From: Massilia sp. YIM B02443 | GTDB lineage: Bacteria; Pseudomonadota; Gammaproteobacteria; Burkholderiales; Burkholderiaceae_D | Length of the DNA: 47,924 nucleotides | NCBI RefSeq assembly: GCF_030411955.1 | Contig: NZ_JASNRA010000018.1 | Span: 57,772-105,695, forward strand | Direction: 5' to 3' | In this document: positions 30,240 through 39,145 of the stretch, in pieces | How the letters are laid out: every line of letters begins with the position of its first letter | How positions within the stretch are numbered: the first letter of the stretch is position 1 | The notes under the pieces: model-generated | Told to the model about the DNA's origin: nothing | What the model saw: the letters and a program-made list of their open reading frames with translations, nothing else | Database searches by the model: none | Position numbers and translations under genes: made by a program

Positions 30240-31178
30240 ATGGAGGCTGACCTCGCACTGGCACAACGCTTCGTCACGGTCGTCCTGAACCTGTCGATGG
30301 CCATACTTATCGGCGCCAGTGCAGCCCATATCTGGCTGCGCAGCGCACGGTCGGCATGGGGCATCGGCATGGTTCCGCGACTGCGCAAGCTCATGCTTCT
30401 TACGGTCTCGGCGGCAGCGGTGGCGTATGTCGCGGTCCTGTGGCTCGAAGCGGCATCTATGGCGGAGGTTCCGATAAGCGAGGCTTTTCCCGCAGTGCGG
30501 TCCGTCATCACCGCGACGCATTACGGACTCGCCTGGATGATCGGCGCAGCGGCGCTGCTCGTCGTTGTCTTCACCCTCCGGGCACACCATGGCGAACGGC
30601 CGGGTGCCGCAGCCGCGCTGGTGCGTGCGGTTGCCCTGGGCGTACTGCTCTATTCGCGCAGCATGGTGAGCCACGCCGGCGCCGCTGGCGACTTCACCTG
30701 GGCTGTGCTCGTCGACTGGGTCCACCTCGTGTTGATCAGCATCTGGATCGGCGAAGTCATCGTGGCCGGCCTGGTCACGCTGCGCACCCAGCCTGAATGG
30801 GAGTCGAAGAACCGCGGCGAATGCGCACGCTTCGTGAAGTCGCTGTCGACATCGGCTACCGTCGCCCTCGTCGGCATCTTCATCACGGGTGTGCTGAGCG
30901 CCTGGCGCGGACTGGGAAGCTTCGAGAACGCATTCGGCAATCCCTATGGGACGACCCTGCTCATCAAGATCGGACTGGTGCTGTCCGCAGCGGCACTGGG
31001 TGGCCTGAACCGGTTCGTCGTGATGCCCCAGTTGCTGGCACAACTGCGCAAGCCAAAGCCGGAAGGCGGCGCCGATGGGAGGTTTGCTCTCATCCTTCAG
31101 GTCGAGGCATGCATCCTGGTGGCCGTACTCGTCGCAGCAGCCGTCCTGAGTTCCACCTCACCGCCGACGGCGTCGTGA
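30240..31178 (+). CDS. copD: Copper resistance membrane protein CopD
   Basis: 312 residues, about eight membrane segments; the conserved WVHLVLISIWIGEVIVAGLV block near 159-178 and the earlier HAGAAGDFTW hold the typical His and Trp residues of the CopD family. Likely moves copper across the inner membrane together with CopC. The gene starts one base after the copC stop, so the two are translated together. Confidence 0.88.
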   Translation: MEADLALAQRFVTVVLNLSMAILIGASAAHIWLRSARSAWGIGMVPRLRKLMLLTVSAAAVAYVAVLWLEAASMAEVPISEAFPAVRSVITATHYGLAWMIGAAALLVVVFTLRAHHGERPGAAAALVRAVALGVLLYSRSMVSHAGAAGDFTWAVLVDWVHLVLISIWIGEVIVAGLVTLRTQPEWESKNRGECARFVKSLSTSATVALVGIFITGVLSAWRGLGSFENAFGNPYGTTLLIKIGLVLSAAALGGLNRFVVMPQLLAQLRKPKPEGGADGRFALILQVEACILVAVLVAAAVLSSTSPPTAS

Positions 31179-31203
31179 GGACTTCATCTTCCAAGGAATA
31201 ATA

Positions 31204-31647
31204 ATGAAAAAGAAAACCATTCCAGCGCTCGTCCTGAGCGCTGCACTCTTCGCGGTCTCCGCAGCGAGTCTGGCGGCGTCACCGAAAGAGGCGCTCGCAG
31301 CCTTCCATGATGCCCTCACGAGCGGCGACAAGGCGAAAGCACTCAGCCTGCTGTCCCCGGAAATTGCGATCTATGAATCGGGCTACGTCGAGCGTTCGCG
31401 CGATGAATATGCGAGCCATCATCTGGGCGGCGACATGGAATTCGCAAAGAACTCGACGCGGAAGGTACTGAAGCAGACCGAACGCATCGATGGCAATACT
31501 GCCGTCGTGTGGGAGGAAACTGAAACCACGGGCACTTCTAAAGGCAAACCAGTGCACGTATTCGGAACAGGCACGGCGGTCCTCGAAAAGAAGGGCGATA
31601 TCTGGTCCATCGTGCACGTGCATTGGTCCTCTAGGAAGGCTAAGTAA
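31204..31647 (+). CDS. Secreted SnoaL/DUF4440-like protein, last gene of the copper operon
   Basis: 147 residues: a signal peptide ending near SLA-AS (residue 25) and an NTF2-like domain with LAAFHDALTSGDKAKALSLL, EIAIYESGYVERSRDEYASHH and a C-terminal IWSIVHVHWSS. His residues in the pocket (SHHLGG, VHVHW) could bind a metal. Similar proteins are common in copper clusters. AAGGAA precedes the ATG. Followed by a hairpin at 31677-31695. Confidence 0.78.
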   Translation: MKKKTIPALVLSAALFAVSAASLAASPKEALAAFHDALTSGDKAKALSLLSPEIAIYESGYVERSRDEYASHHLGGDMEFAKNSTRKVLKQTERIDGNTAVVWEETETTGTSKGKPVHVFGTGTAVLEKKGDIWSIVHVHWSSRKAK

Positions 31648-31676
31648 TCGCAAGCCTTGCGCCTGATACTTCGAAA

Positions 31677-31695
31677 CGAGGAGCATTGCTCCTCG
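31677..31695 (+). terminator. Hairpin at the end of the plus-strand copper operon
   Basis: CGAGGAGC-ATT-GCTCCTCG is a perfect 8-bp stem with a 3-base loop, 30 bases after the last gene. There is no strict T-run (CTTGTAC follows), so it may be an inefficient terminator or an mRNA-stabilising hairpin. Confidence 0.5.
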
Positions 31696-31959
31696 CTTGT
31701 ACAGCGAAATCTGACGGCGAATCCAGCAAAACACAGTGAACTCAGCATCAGATGTCCCCTGTTGTGATACGCGCGCAGCGATGTACGCAACGCACAACAA
31801 GATGGCGCTTACCTGAAAATCAGCCTCTACCGCGCTCTATCTCCTCGTTTGCCTCGAATCACTTCCGCTTTTAAAAATTGGACCTGAACAAAGACATTCC
31901 GTGTCTCGACGGTGTCTTACACATATTTTTTTGGCAAAAAATTCAGATCTCGCAGCGTT
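31696..31959. other. Intergenic stretch without a recognisable gene
   Basis: Between the hairpin and the next gene, which lies on the opposite strand. I see no convincing coding frame, RNA gene or repeat. Base composition becomes visibly richer in A and T from about 31,850 onward, which marks a boundary between two blocks. Confidence 0.5.
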
Positions 31960-32409
31960 TCATTTTCCCTCAAGCTCTAGAATAAGAGCTTTCATCTCCG
32001 CTATTTCCCTCCTCTGCGATTCGACGATTTGATCAGCGAGTTTCTGCACGCGTGGATCGGAAATATTCGCTCGCTCACTGGTCAAGATCGCAATCGAATG
32101 GTGAGGAATCATTGCCTTCATCCAAGACACGTCATCGACTGTGCTCTGACTGCGTGCCAGCCATAACGCCACCGCAAACAATACGATGCTGCCGACAAAG
32201 ATACCTACATTGAGCCTATTATTTGAGTACATGCCGAGCATAAATCCGAGCATAACTACCGCCATTGCCGCGCCCATCACTAAGGCCATATACAGCCGAG
32301 TTTCGCTGAAAAATATATGCGCCGACTCATAGACGTTCAAATACATCAAGCCAAACATTACCACCGTAGATGCTGCAATCATCGTACCGAACCGCAAATA
32401 ACTATTCAT
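31960..32409 (-). CDS. Membrane-anchored DUF305 protein
   Basis: 149 residues from the ATG at 32409 (AGGAG five bases upstream). Three membrane segments come first (about residues 7-24, 38-58 and 67-85), then a DUF305 domain: SWMKAMIPHHSIAILTSERANISDPRVQKLA and QRREIAEMKALI. The PHHS/SER motif is the DUF305 core. Unlike the secreted copy at 11092-11544 it is anchored. Codon use is more AT-rich than in genes to its left. Copper-linked function is inferred from location. Confidence 0.84.
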   Translation of the reverse strand: MNSYLRFGTMIAASTVVMFGLMYLNVYESAHIFFSETRLYMALVMGAAMAVVMLGFMLGMYSNNRLNVGIFVGSIVLFAVALWLARSQSTVDDVSWMKAMIPHHSIAILTSERANISDPRVQKLADQIVESQRREIAEMKALILELEGK

Positions 32410-32489
32410 GGCTACTCCTGTCATGTTGAGTGAAAAAATCTTCAGGCTCGAAGATTCATCAGTGCGAGTGCTTTTTATGGAATAAACTG

Positions 32490-33056
32490 CTAGTGCGAAT
32501 GAGCGGGGGAATCTCCATTCGCATGTGTCGAACTCGGGTTACTGTTGTGCTCCGCGCGACCACTAAGATCTTCGTACTGCTCGATTGAATATTCAGGGAG
32601 CTTCTTGAGAAAAGCAACGATATCCCATAGCTCTTTATCGCTGTGTGTCGCTCCCCACGCAGGCATCCCTGTCATCTTGATACCGTTCTTTATAATCCAA
32701 AACAAACTCTCGTCTGACTGATGGCTATTTTCTTTGGTAAATAAAGGTGGTTGCGGATTTAACCCAAGGTGTATTGGCGTTGGCTCGACACCAGGCCCGA
32801 GATGACATATCTGGCACATTGCTGCGTACGACCTCGCGCCGTTCTCGATTCGTCGCATGTCAGCGAGATCGGCAGGGACCCTTATACTGTCGTCACGACG
32901 ATCAATTGACTGGTTGCGCGTAGTTTCAAGCGCCCAACGGACTGGCGCCGTATGCATATCATTTGCCGCAATATTATATAAGCCAGAGTATATAAACGCG
33001 AATCCAGCGGCAATTACTATCACGGCCGCCAGAAGCAATGTTTTCAATGCCACCAT
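32490..33056 (-). CDS. Membrane-anchored monoheme cytochrome c
   Basis: 188 residues: an uncleaved N-terminal anchor (about residues 3-24) and one cytochrome c domain with CQICH (81-85) and probable Met131 ligand in KMTGMPAWGATHSDKELWDIVAFLKKLP. The C-terminal 30 residues are His/Ser/Asn-rich, ending SPAHSH. AGGTGA precedes the ATG. Such cytochromes often accompany copper resistance genes in Betaproteobacteria and may accept electrons from the periplasmic oxidase. The gene is conspicuously AT-rich. Confidence 0.84.
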   Translation of the reverse strand: MVALKTLLLAAVIVIAAGFAFIYSGLYNIAANDMHTAPVRWALETTRNQSIDRRDDSIRVPADLADMRRIENGARSYAAMCQICHLGPGVEPTPIHLGLNPQPPLFTKENSHQSDESLFWIIKNGIKMTGMPAWGATHSDKELWDIVAFLKKLPEYSIEQYEDLSGRAEHNSNPSSTHANGDSPAHSH

Positions 33057-33129
33057 CAGTCACCTCAAAGAACGGAAACTTAATTTGTGTTTTTACCTTC
33101 CCCGATACTACGCTAATAGCAATTTTAAG

Positions 33130-33171
33130 CAGTGACATCTAAAGCATTAAAAGATGCCTAAGATGTCACTG
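33130..33171. terminator. Long hairpin downstream of the RTX gene
   Basis: CAGTGACATCT (33130-33140) and AGATGTCACTG (33161-33171) are perfect 11-bp arms. The 20-base loop contains a small inner GCAT/ATGC pair. It lies 25 bases after the RTX gene stop (minus strand) and before the cytochrome gene; CTTAAAATT follows on the minus strand. It may end the RTX/Csp/copB/copA transcript. Confidence 0.5.
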
Positions 33172-33195
33172 ACAGCTCATGCAAGGCGTCTGGCC

Positions 33196-34698
33196 TTACA
33201 GCGGGAAGACGTAATTAGAGCCAACCGTACTTACCCCAGCGATAAAGGCAGGCTCTTCATTAAACATGAAGTCGGACTGGCGTAGATCCGCCATATAGAC
33301 ACCCTGCAGCAAGACCGAACCGTCCGCCGCGCCATCCCCATTCGTGTCCCACGAGATCAAGGCACCAGCCGTCGCATCCTGGACAGATACCTGGTCTGGC
33401 ATGATGTCGATGAATGCGATGTGATCGAAAGCCCCTTGGGCAGCACCACGCGCTTCGAAGTCAAGTACGACATCGTTACCGCTGTCAGGCATGACCATGA
33501 ATGCGTCTGCGCCAGTACCGCCGCGTATGGTATCGTTACCCATGCCGCCTTCAATCATGTCGTGACCAGCGCCCGCATCGATGACGTCGTTACCGTCCCC
33601 TCCCATGACCTCGTCTTCCGCATCGCCACCGTCAAGTTGGTCATTACCCATCCCGCCGTCGAGCCTATCAGACCCTGCGCCACCTTCCAGGCTATCGTCG
33701 CCTGCGTCGCCTTGGAGGATATCGTCACCACCATTGCCGAAGAGCTGGTCGTTGCCATCGCGACCAAAAAAGTGATCCCATGTCTCGGCCCCATCGAAGG
33801 TGTCTGCGACCTCCGTACCTACTTTCACCCTGTAGGTTTCATCACCGGTAAAGCCGAACTGCACCGGTGTATCACGCCTTAACATTGCATCAGCGATGCG
33901 ATCAAACGCTGGATTGCTTCTGTCCGAACCGTTAATCACAGGTCCTTCTTCGCTCATAGTCGGCCGCTCAGGCGTAGGAGCGTCAGCCGGGCGTGAGGAT
34001 GGTGGAAGCTCAGGAGACTCGGCAAACATGAAATCGTCTTGCGATAAATCCGCCTTTGTCACTCCATTCATGAGCACCGAACCACCGTCCCAGCTGATCT
34101 TGACACCGTCGGGAGTGTCGGCAAACGAAAGGTCCGCCCAGCTCAGGCCGTTGATCGCGAGGTGATCGAACATTCCTGGCCCAGCAGTGAAGTCGCGAAT
34201 GACGTCATTGCCGCTGTCGGGCGAGATCATGAAAGCGTCCGCGCCCAAGCCCCCGATCAGGATGTCGTCGCCGGCGCCGCCGTTGAGGTCGCCATGGCCC
34301 TCGCCCTCGTCAAGCAAGTCGTTACCCGCTCCTCCCATCAGACCGTCTGCTTCAGCACCTCCATACAACCGGTCATTACCCATCCCTCCCATCATCCGGT
34401 CGCCACCATCGCCGCCGACGAGCAGATCGGCGCCTGCGTCCCCGAAGAGATTGTCTTCACCAGCACCGCCATCGAGCGCATCATCGCCGCCCAGGCCCCA
34501 CAGATAATCACGCGTTTCGCTGCCCGACAATGTATTGACTGCGCCAGTGCCGACACGGATTGCATAGTCATAAGGGGCGCTACCAGCGTCGAAATCAAAA
34601 GAGATGCCATCACGTTTTGCGTGCTGTGCTCCAACCCGCTCCAATGCCCGGGCGCCCGCATCCTGTGCATCCTTTGCCCTGTTCATGTTATTTGCCAT
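33196..34698 (-). CDS. RTX (calcium-binding nonapeptide repeat) protein with duplicated module
   Basis: 500 residues, no signal peptide. Two similar halves each start with a YAIRVGTG/YRVKVGTE block, continue with about nine GGxGxDxLx repeats (about residues 62-155 and 310-405), and end with ADAFMxxPDSGNDVxxDF and a QDDFMF/QSDFMF block. The halves are joined by a Pro/Ser-rich linker (about 225-260). Several repeats are Met-rich (GGDGGDRMM, GGMGNDRLY). The C-terminus resembles a type I secretion signal (short hydrophobic end YVFPL). No type I secretion genes are nearby. It lies with copper storage and oxidation genes on the same strand, AGGAG upstream. Function in copper stress is unknown. Confidence 0.82.
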   Translation of the reverse strand: MANNMNRAKDAQDAGARALERVGAQHAKRDGISFDFDAGSAPYDYAIRVGTGAVNTLSGSETRDYLWGLGGDDALDGGAGEDNLFGDAGADLLVGGDGGDRMMGGMGNDRLYGGAEADGLMGGAGNDLLDEGEGHGDLNGGAGDDILIGGLGADAFMISPDSGNDVIRDFTAGPGMFDHLAINGLSWADLSFADTPDGVKISWDGGSVLMNGVTKADLSQDDFMFAESPELPPSSRPADAPTPERPTMSEEGPVINGSDRSNPAFDRIADAMLRRDTPVQFGFTGDETYRVKVGTEVADTFDGAETWDHFFGRDGNDQLFGNGGDDILQGDAGDDSLEGGAGSDRLDGGMGNDQLDGGDAEDEVMGGDGNDVIDAGAGHDMIEGGMGNDTIRGGTGADAFMVMPDSGNDVVLDFEARGAAQGAFDHIAFIDIMPDQVSVQDATAGALISWDTNGDGAADGSVLLQGVYMADLRQSDFMFNEEPAFIAGVSTVGSNYVFPL

Positions 34699-34782
34699 AA
34701 TCTGCTCTCCTTGAATGCAATACTTGTTCCAAAAAGGGGCTACAGTCGGTTTTCATCCCATCGATGACTGCAGCCCATACGC

Positions 34783-35160
34783 TTAGTGGGATCCGATTTG
34801 CGATCCAGACATCGATGCGGCTCCAGCGGCCGACTGACTCATGTTTCGGCACTCTTGTGCGCAACGGCGGCATGCGGCAGCGCAATCCTGGCAATGCTGC
34901 GCCTGGTGCTGCGCGCACTCGTCCCCACAAGCTTCGCAAATGTCGGCACACAGCTGGCACACTTGAATTGCGTGCTCGGTCGAGCGGCTCATGAGCTGCG
35001 CAGCAAGACGGCAGATCGCAGCGCACTCGTTGTCCAGTTCGATGCAGCGAGCCATCATCTTTGGATCCGGTTCCTGAAGGCAGGCCGCAGCGCATGTGTC
35101 ACAGGCTTGAGCGCATTCGTAGCAAGCCTGAATGCACGATTGGAACTGATTTTGGATCAT
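34783..35160 (-). CDS. csp: Four-helix-bundle copper storage protein (Csp-like)
   Basis: 125 residues with 19 cysteines, nearly all spaced as CxxC, CxxxC or CxxxxC on predicted helices (CIQACYECAQAC, CQLCADICEACGDEC, CQDCAAACRRCAQEC). This is the pattern of Csp proteins that fill a helix bundle with Cu+. There is no Tat or Sec signal, so it resembles the cytosolic Csp3 type. The tail is Met/Ser/Gly-rich. AAGGAG precedes the ATG. Sits between the RTX and copB genes. Confidence 0.9.
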   Translation of the reverse strand: MIQNQFQSCIQACYECAQACDTCAAACLQEPDPKMMARCIELDNECAAICRLAAQLMSRSTEHAIQVCQLCADICEACGDECAQHQAQHCQDCAAACRRCAQECRNMSQSAAGAASMSGSQIGSH

Positions 35161-35265
35161 GATCTTCTCCTTAAGCGTTCATTGAAAGGTTGCCTCTTCC
35201 ATTAATCCCGCACGCTTTTCAGCGTGTCTCATACGAATTCGCTTCTTTATTTACTCAATCCAGAA

Positions 35266-36633
35266 CTAGAACCAGAACCGGATGCCGGCAACAGCCTGCA
35301 CCTCGCTTTGGCCCCGCCCACGAATGCGCGTGAAGTCGGCGGTTTCGCCGAATTGCCGACTCCATGTCACCCCGATGTAAGGTGCAAACTGGCGTGTGAC
35401 TTCATAACGCAGCCGCAGGCCCGCGCTGATGTCGGACAGGCCGCTGCCTATCTCACGTTCCGGATCGCTACGGCTGTAAAGGTTCGCTTCCACCTCGGGC
35501 TCAAGGATCAGTCGGGAAGTGAATAGAACCTCGTACTTGACACTCAGGCGTGCTGCCAAGCCGCTGCCAGGACGCCAGTACGCTGTCGCCTCGGTCTCGA
35601 ACCAGTAGGGAGCCAGGCCCTGCACGCCAAAGGCTAACCAGTTACGGCTTTTGCCTTCGCCGCTATCGTGCCGAACACCTACTTGCGTGCTCCAGAATGT
35701 TGCAAACGCCCGGTCCCATAAGAGCTCAGTGCGCGCCGACTCAAGTGCCTCGCCACGGCGCTCGCCTTCCGCCTTCACCCAGGCCTTGTCGTAGTCGTTG
35801 CCATACCAGGCCTCGAACTCCACATTCTGGCCTTGCTCACCGTCGCCTTTCGCCGCCTCGGCCTTGTCGAACAGGACTTTCCAGAATGGCGCGTTGTCGT
35901 TCATCTCATGATTACCGAGGTGCGCGAACTTCGTGCCCTCGTTATACGCGTTCGGGTCGCGCGCGTCGGCCGGCGGTGGACCGCCTTGCATGCGCCCCAT
36001 CTGCATGTCCTGTCCGCCGGCGGCGGGCGAAACTATGGCTTGGGCGGCATGATCCATCCCAGCATGGGCGTTACTGGCGGACGCTCCGGGGGGCGGTGCA
36101 TGGCCCATCGCCGAGTGATCCATATTCTGCGCTTGAGGCGCGTTGCGTTGCCCCTGCACTGTCGGACTTGCTTGCGCTGGCATCGCGTGTCCTGCGTGCC
36201 CTGAAGCCGGGCTCTGCTCTCTTACCGGCTGCCCAACGTTTCCTGGTTCCGGAGCCGTAGGCGTGCCTGAGCGATTGGCTGGAGCTGTCGTATGATGGCC
36301 AGTATGTTCAGATCCTTGTCCTTGTTGCTGATTCTGCTGTTCCGCCCGTGATGTCTTTGCTTCCGTTGGGACAGAATGAGCTGCTTGTCCAGAACTTTGT
36401 CTGGCATCTGGTTTTGCAGGCACTGCTGGTTGCAGAACAGGCTTAGCTGGAGAGCTCGGCGGTGTCACGTGACCCATGGCCGCATGATCCATTGTCGAGT
36501 GAGTGTCCCCCGTCAATGATTGCACCGAGGGGACCTGCTGGACGGACGCAGTCGCTTGCGCGGCAGCATTCTGCGAAAAAAGCGAGGCGATCACCAAGGC
36601 ATAAGGAATCGGCTTCCTCAGTTGATTCTTCAT
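35266..36633 (-). CDS. copB: Outer-membrane copper resistance protein CopB
   Basis: 455 residues. After the signal peptide (cleavage near AQA, residue 26) comes a long low-complexity part (about 30-225) rich in His, Met, Pro and Gln with repeats like MDHAAMGH, MDHSAMGH and MDHAAQ. A C-terminal beta-barrel domain (CopB family, about 228-455) follows, ending in Phe as outer-membrane proteins do. The ATG overlaps the copA stop (ATGA). Binds copper at the outer membrane; PcoB is the equivalent in E. coli. Confidence 0.9.
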   Translation of the reverse strand: MKNQLRKPIPYALVIASLFSQNAAAQATASVQQVPSVQSLTGDTHSTMDHAAMGHVTPPSSPAKPVLQPAVPAKPDARQSSGQAAHSVPTEAKTSRAEQQNQQQGQGSEHTGHHTTAPANRSGTPTAPEPGNVGQPVREQSPASGHAGHAMPAQASPTVQGQRNAPQAQNMDHSAMGHAPPPGASASNAHAGMDHAAQAIVSPAAGGQDMQMGRMQGGPPPADARDPNAYNEGTKFAHLGNHEMNDNAPFWKVLFDKAEAAKGDGEQGQNVEFEAWYGNDYDKAWVKAEGERRGEALESARTELLWDRAFATFWSTQVGVRHDSGEGKSRNWLAFGVQGLAPYWFETEATAYWRPGSGLAARLSVKYEVLFTSRLILEPEVEANLYSRSDPEREIGSGLSDISAGLRLRYEVTRQFAPYIGVTWSRQFGETADFTRIRGRGQSEVQAVAGIRFWF

Positions 36634-38489
36634 GACACTACTACCTCCCTGAACATTCCGGCTTCCATGTGATAAAGCAGATGACAGTGAAAAGCCCAGT
36701 GGCCCGGCGCATCTGCGGTCACCCGGAAGCTGACGCGTTGCGCGGGCTGAACGTTAATGGTGTGCTTGCGCACCTGGAATTGTCCGGTTGCAGATTCAAG
36801 CTCGCTCCACATCCCGTGCAGGTGGATCGGGTGATTCATCATCGTGTCGTTGACAAGCACAACGCGCAACCGCTCGCCATACCTGAAATGAATTGGCAGG
36901 GACTCCGAAAATTTCTGGCCATCGAACGACCACATGAAGCGCTCCATGTTCCCTGTCAGGTGCAGTTCAATCTCCCGCGTGGGCTCCCGAGGATCAACTG
37001 GTCCTCCAACCGTACGCAAGTCTGCATAGGTCAGTACCCGCCTGCCGTTATCCCGCAGGTTCACGCCAGGGTCGTCCAGATTCGTCCTGGGCATGTCAAC
37101 ACGCATGTCAACGCCCGGGCCATACTCAGTTCGCGCATGACGTACCTTCGGCGCTTGAGCTGGCTTGGACGTCGATGCTGTCGTCGACTGGCCATGGCCT
37201 GCATGCGAGTCAGCCGCTGTCGGCGCATCCTGTGCATGGTTTTGGTGCGTCGCTATGGCCTCACGACTTGCCGTACTGGATGAGGACGAGTTTTGCATTG
37301 CTCCATGGCCGCCGTGGCCGCCATTTGCGCCCGACATGGCCATTGCTCCCATCATGTCAACCATAGTGAGCCAGTGTGCCTCGTCAATTTCCGGAACAGG
37401 TGCCTGCATCCCTTGGCGGGGTGCGAGGGTTGCGCGTACCGATCCGGAGCGGCCGATGGACTGAGCGAAGATTGTGTAAGCCTGCTCTTCAGTCGGCTCG
37501 ACGATGACATCGTAGGTTTCAGCTACCGAGACACGAATCTCGTCGACCGTCACCGGCTCCACATCCTGCCCGTCGGCGGTAACGACGGTCATTTTCAAAC
37601 CTGGAATGCGCAGATCGAAGATAGTCGTTGCCGAACCATTGATGATCCGAAGTCGAACCTTCTCGCCAGGGCTGAATATTCCAGTCCAGTTGCTCTCTGA
37701 GGTCGAGCCGTTGATCAGGTACCTTAGTGCGCTACTGATGTTCCGGCTAGCCGTGACATCGCTGAAGTCAGTCGGCATCATGCGCATCTGATTCCACATC
37801 TTGCGCTTTTCAACCGCGCCCGAAACACCCATGCGCTGGGCATCTTGCATAAACTCACCGAACGTCGGCTGTTTGTTATTGAAGAAGTCGCTCATCTTTT
37901 TAAGATTAGCGAGTACGCGCTCAGGCTTTTCGTCGGTCCAGTCCGACAGCATGACTACGTAATCACGGTCGGCCGAAACTAGCTCACCGTTTTTTGGGAG
38001 CACAACGATCGGACCGTACAATCCTGTCTGCTCCTGGAAGGCTGAGTGGCTGTGATACCAGTATGTGCCTGCTTGCTGCACTTTGAACCGGTAGGTGAAG
38101 GTCTGACCTGGCGCAATGCCTGAAAAGCTTATTCCCGGAACGCCGTCCATTTCCTCCGGAAGCAAGATTCCATGCCAATGGATGGAGCTAACGGTCTGCA
38201 GTTGGTTGGTGACCCGGATGGTCACGGTATCGCCCTCGTCCCAACACAAAATCGGGGCAGGAACCTGGCCATTTACCGCGGTAGCGATCCGCGCGGCGCC
38301 CGTAAAGTTGACGGGCATGGGAGCGATCACTAGGTCAAAGTCGGTCCCGCGCAGAGTCCCCCGGTCGCTAGGCTGCGCAAAGAGTGAACGGGGATTCAAG
38401 CTTGCAAGACCGATCGCTGCACCGGCACCCTGCAGGAAGCGGCGGCGCCAGTTGCTATTGCAGCTAGCGTCGATATCGAACGAATTCAT
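36630..38489 (-). CDS. copA: Copper resistance multicopper oxidase CopA (PcoA type)
   Basis: 619 residues, exported by the Tat system (RRRFLQGAGAAIG, about residues 15-27). Three cupredoxin domains with HWHGILLPEEMDG near 103, HSHSAFQEQTG near 145, HPIHLHGMW near 555 and HCHLLYHMEAGMF near 599-611. A Met/His-rich insert lies around 375-440 (MVDMMGAMAMSGANGGHGGH). Oxidises Cu+ and binds copper in the periplasm. First gene of the minus-strand block copA-copB-csp-RTX; GGAGAA precedes the ATG. Confidence 0.92.
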   Translation of the reverse strand: MNSFDIDASCNSNWRRRFLQGAGAAIGLASLNPRSLFAQPSDRGTLRGTDFDLVIAPMPVNFTGAARIATAVNGQVPAPILCWDEGDTVTIRVTNQLQTVSSIHWHGILLPEEMDGVPGISFSGIAPGQTFTYRFKVQQAGTYWYHSHSAFQEQTGLYGPIVVLPKNGELVSADRDYVVMLSDWTDEKPERVLANLKKMSDFFNNKQPTFGEFMQDAQRMGVSGAVEKRKMWNQMRMMPTDFSDVTASRNISSALRYLINGSTSESNWTGIFSPGEKVRLRIINGSATTIFDLRIPGLKMTVVTADGQDVEPVTVDEIRVSVAETYDVIVEPTEEQAYTIFAQSIGRSGSVRATLAPRQGMQAPVPEIDEAHWLTMVDMMGAMAMSGANGGHGGHGAMQNSSSSSTASREAIATHQNHAQDAPTAADSHAGHGQSTTASTSKPAQAPKVRHARTEYGPGVDMRVDMPRTNLDDPGVNLRDNGRRVLTYADLRTVGGPVDPREPTREIELHLTGNMERFMWSFDGQKFSESLPIHFRYGERLRVVLVNDTMMNHPIHLHGMWSELESATGQFQVRKHTINVQPAQRVSFRVTADAPGHWAFHCHLLYHMEAGMFREVVVS

Positions 38490-38559
38490 CTGGTTCTCCG
38501 ATTAATCGATAGATCATTTGACGACTCAGAATGCGGAATGCAACGCATCGGGCTTCGTC

Positions 38560-38571
38560 AAAAATTTTTGG
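38560..38571. promoter_or_regulatory. AT palindrome upstream of copA
   Basis: CAAAAATTTTTG is a perfect 12-bp palindrome about 70 bases before the copA start, in a 236-base gap otherwise without a gene. A second dyad, ATGCG...CGCAT, lies at about 38532-38549. Either could be part of the copper-responsive control region. Confidence 0.35.
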
Positions 38572-38725
38572 CTATGGGTGCGCAAAGTAGGCCAGCCAAT
38601 ACTGCCACTAATGAAGTAGCAAGTACGGCGTGATTCGGCATCAGCTTGATGGAACAGATTGTCCAACGGCCAGCGCTGCCCTGGCATGCTTGAATCGAGG
38701 AACAGGCACGCCGCGGACCAGCCTA

Positions 38726-39145
38726 CTATGATGCGAGGGAATGAGAGGATCGTGGCGGTCGCTCCAGCCGTGGCGGGAAATGACCAGTGAAGGAGAAAGT
38801 GGCTTTTGGCTTGGCAGTTACAGCCGAATCTTGCACAGCAGCGAGGCTGAAAACTGGTGGAGGCGCATAGCTACCAATACAGCACCCGGAACATGTTCCG
38901 CAATTCGCGCCCTTGTGACTACGCATGCGCTCACAATCGCCAGACGCAGCGTCGTCTCCAGAGGTGACGATATCACTAAGGTTCGCCGAGATTTCAGGCG
39001 TGGGATATACAACTTGTTGAGCGCTGTCGGGGTCAACTTGATGATGCGCCATGCTACAAGCGAACTGCGCGACCCCGGCGATACTCTGTATCGGCAGGGT
39101 CACGAACAATAGGCAAAGCAAGAAGGTTTTTAACCGGTGGTGCAT
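38726..39145 (-). CDS. Small secreted Cys-rich protein (paralogue of 25201-25629)
   Basis: 139 residues: a signal peptide (RLKTFLLCLLFVTLPIQSIAG, cleavage near residue 24), an Asp/Ser-rich middle, then the Cys cluster CERMRSHKGANCGTCSGCCIG (about residues 71-91) and APPPVFSLAAVQ. The plan matches the first gene of the plus-strand copper operon (KTF-LL start, CSxC cluster, APP following). It lies 236 bases upstream of copA in the same direction. Copper binding is inferred. Confidence 0.68.
   Translation of the reverse strand: MHHRLKTFLLCLLFVTLPIQSIAGVAQFACSMAHHQVDPDSAQQVVYPTPEISANLSDIVTSGDDAASGDCERMRSHKGANCGTCSGCCIGSYAPPPVFSLAAVQDSAVTAKPKATFSFTGHFPPRLERPPRSSHSLAS

Noticed and set aside
33196..34698. 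Repetitive DNA as a CRISPR or satellite array
   Set aside because: The periodicity is 27 bases and matches RTX nonapeptides in an open frame; there are no spacer-like unique units.
34187..34767. Plus-strand open frames (up to 200 residues) opposite the RTX gene
   Set aside because: They are antisense shadows produced by the regular GGxGxD codon pattern; residue composition is unnatural (Pro/Ser or Ala/Val runs).
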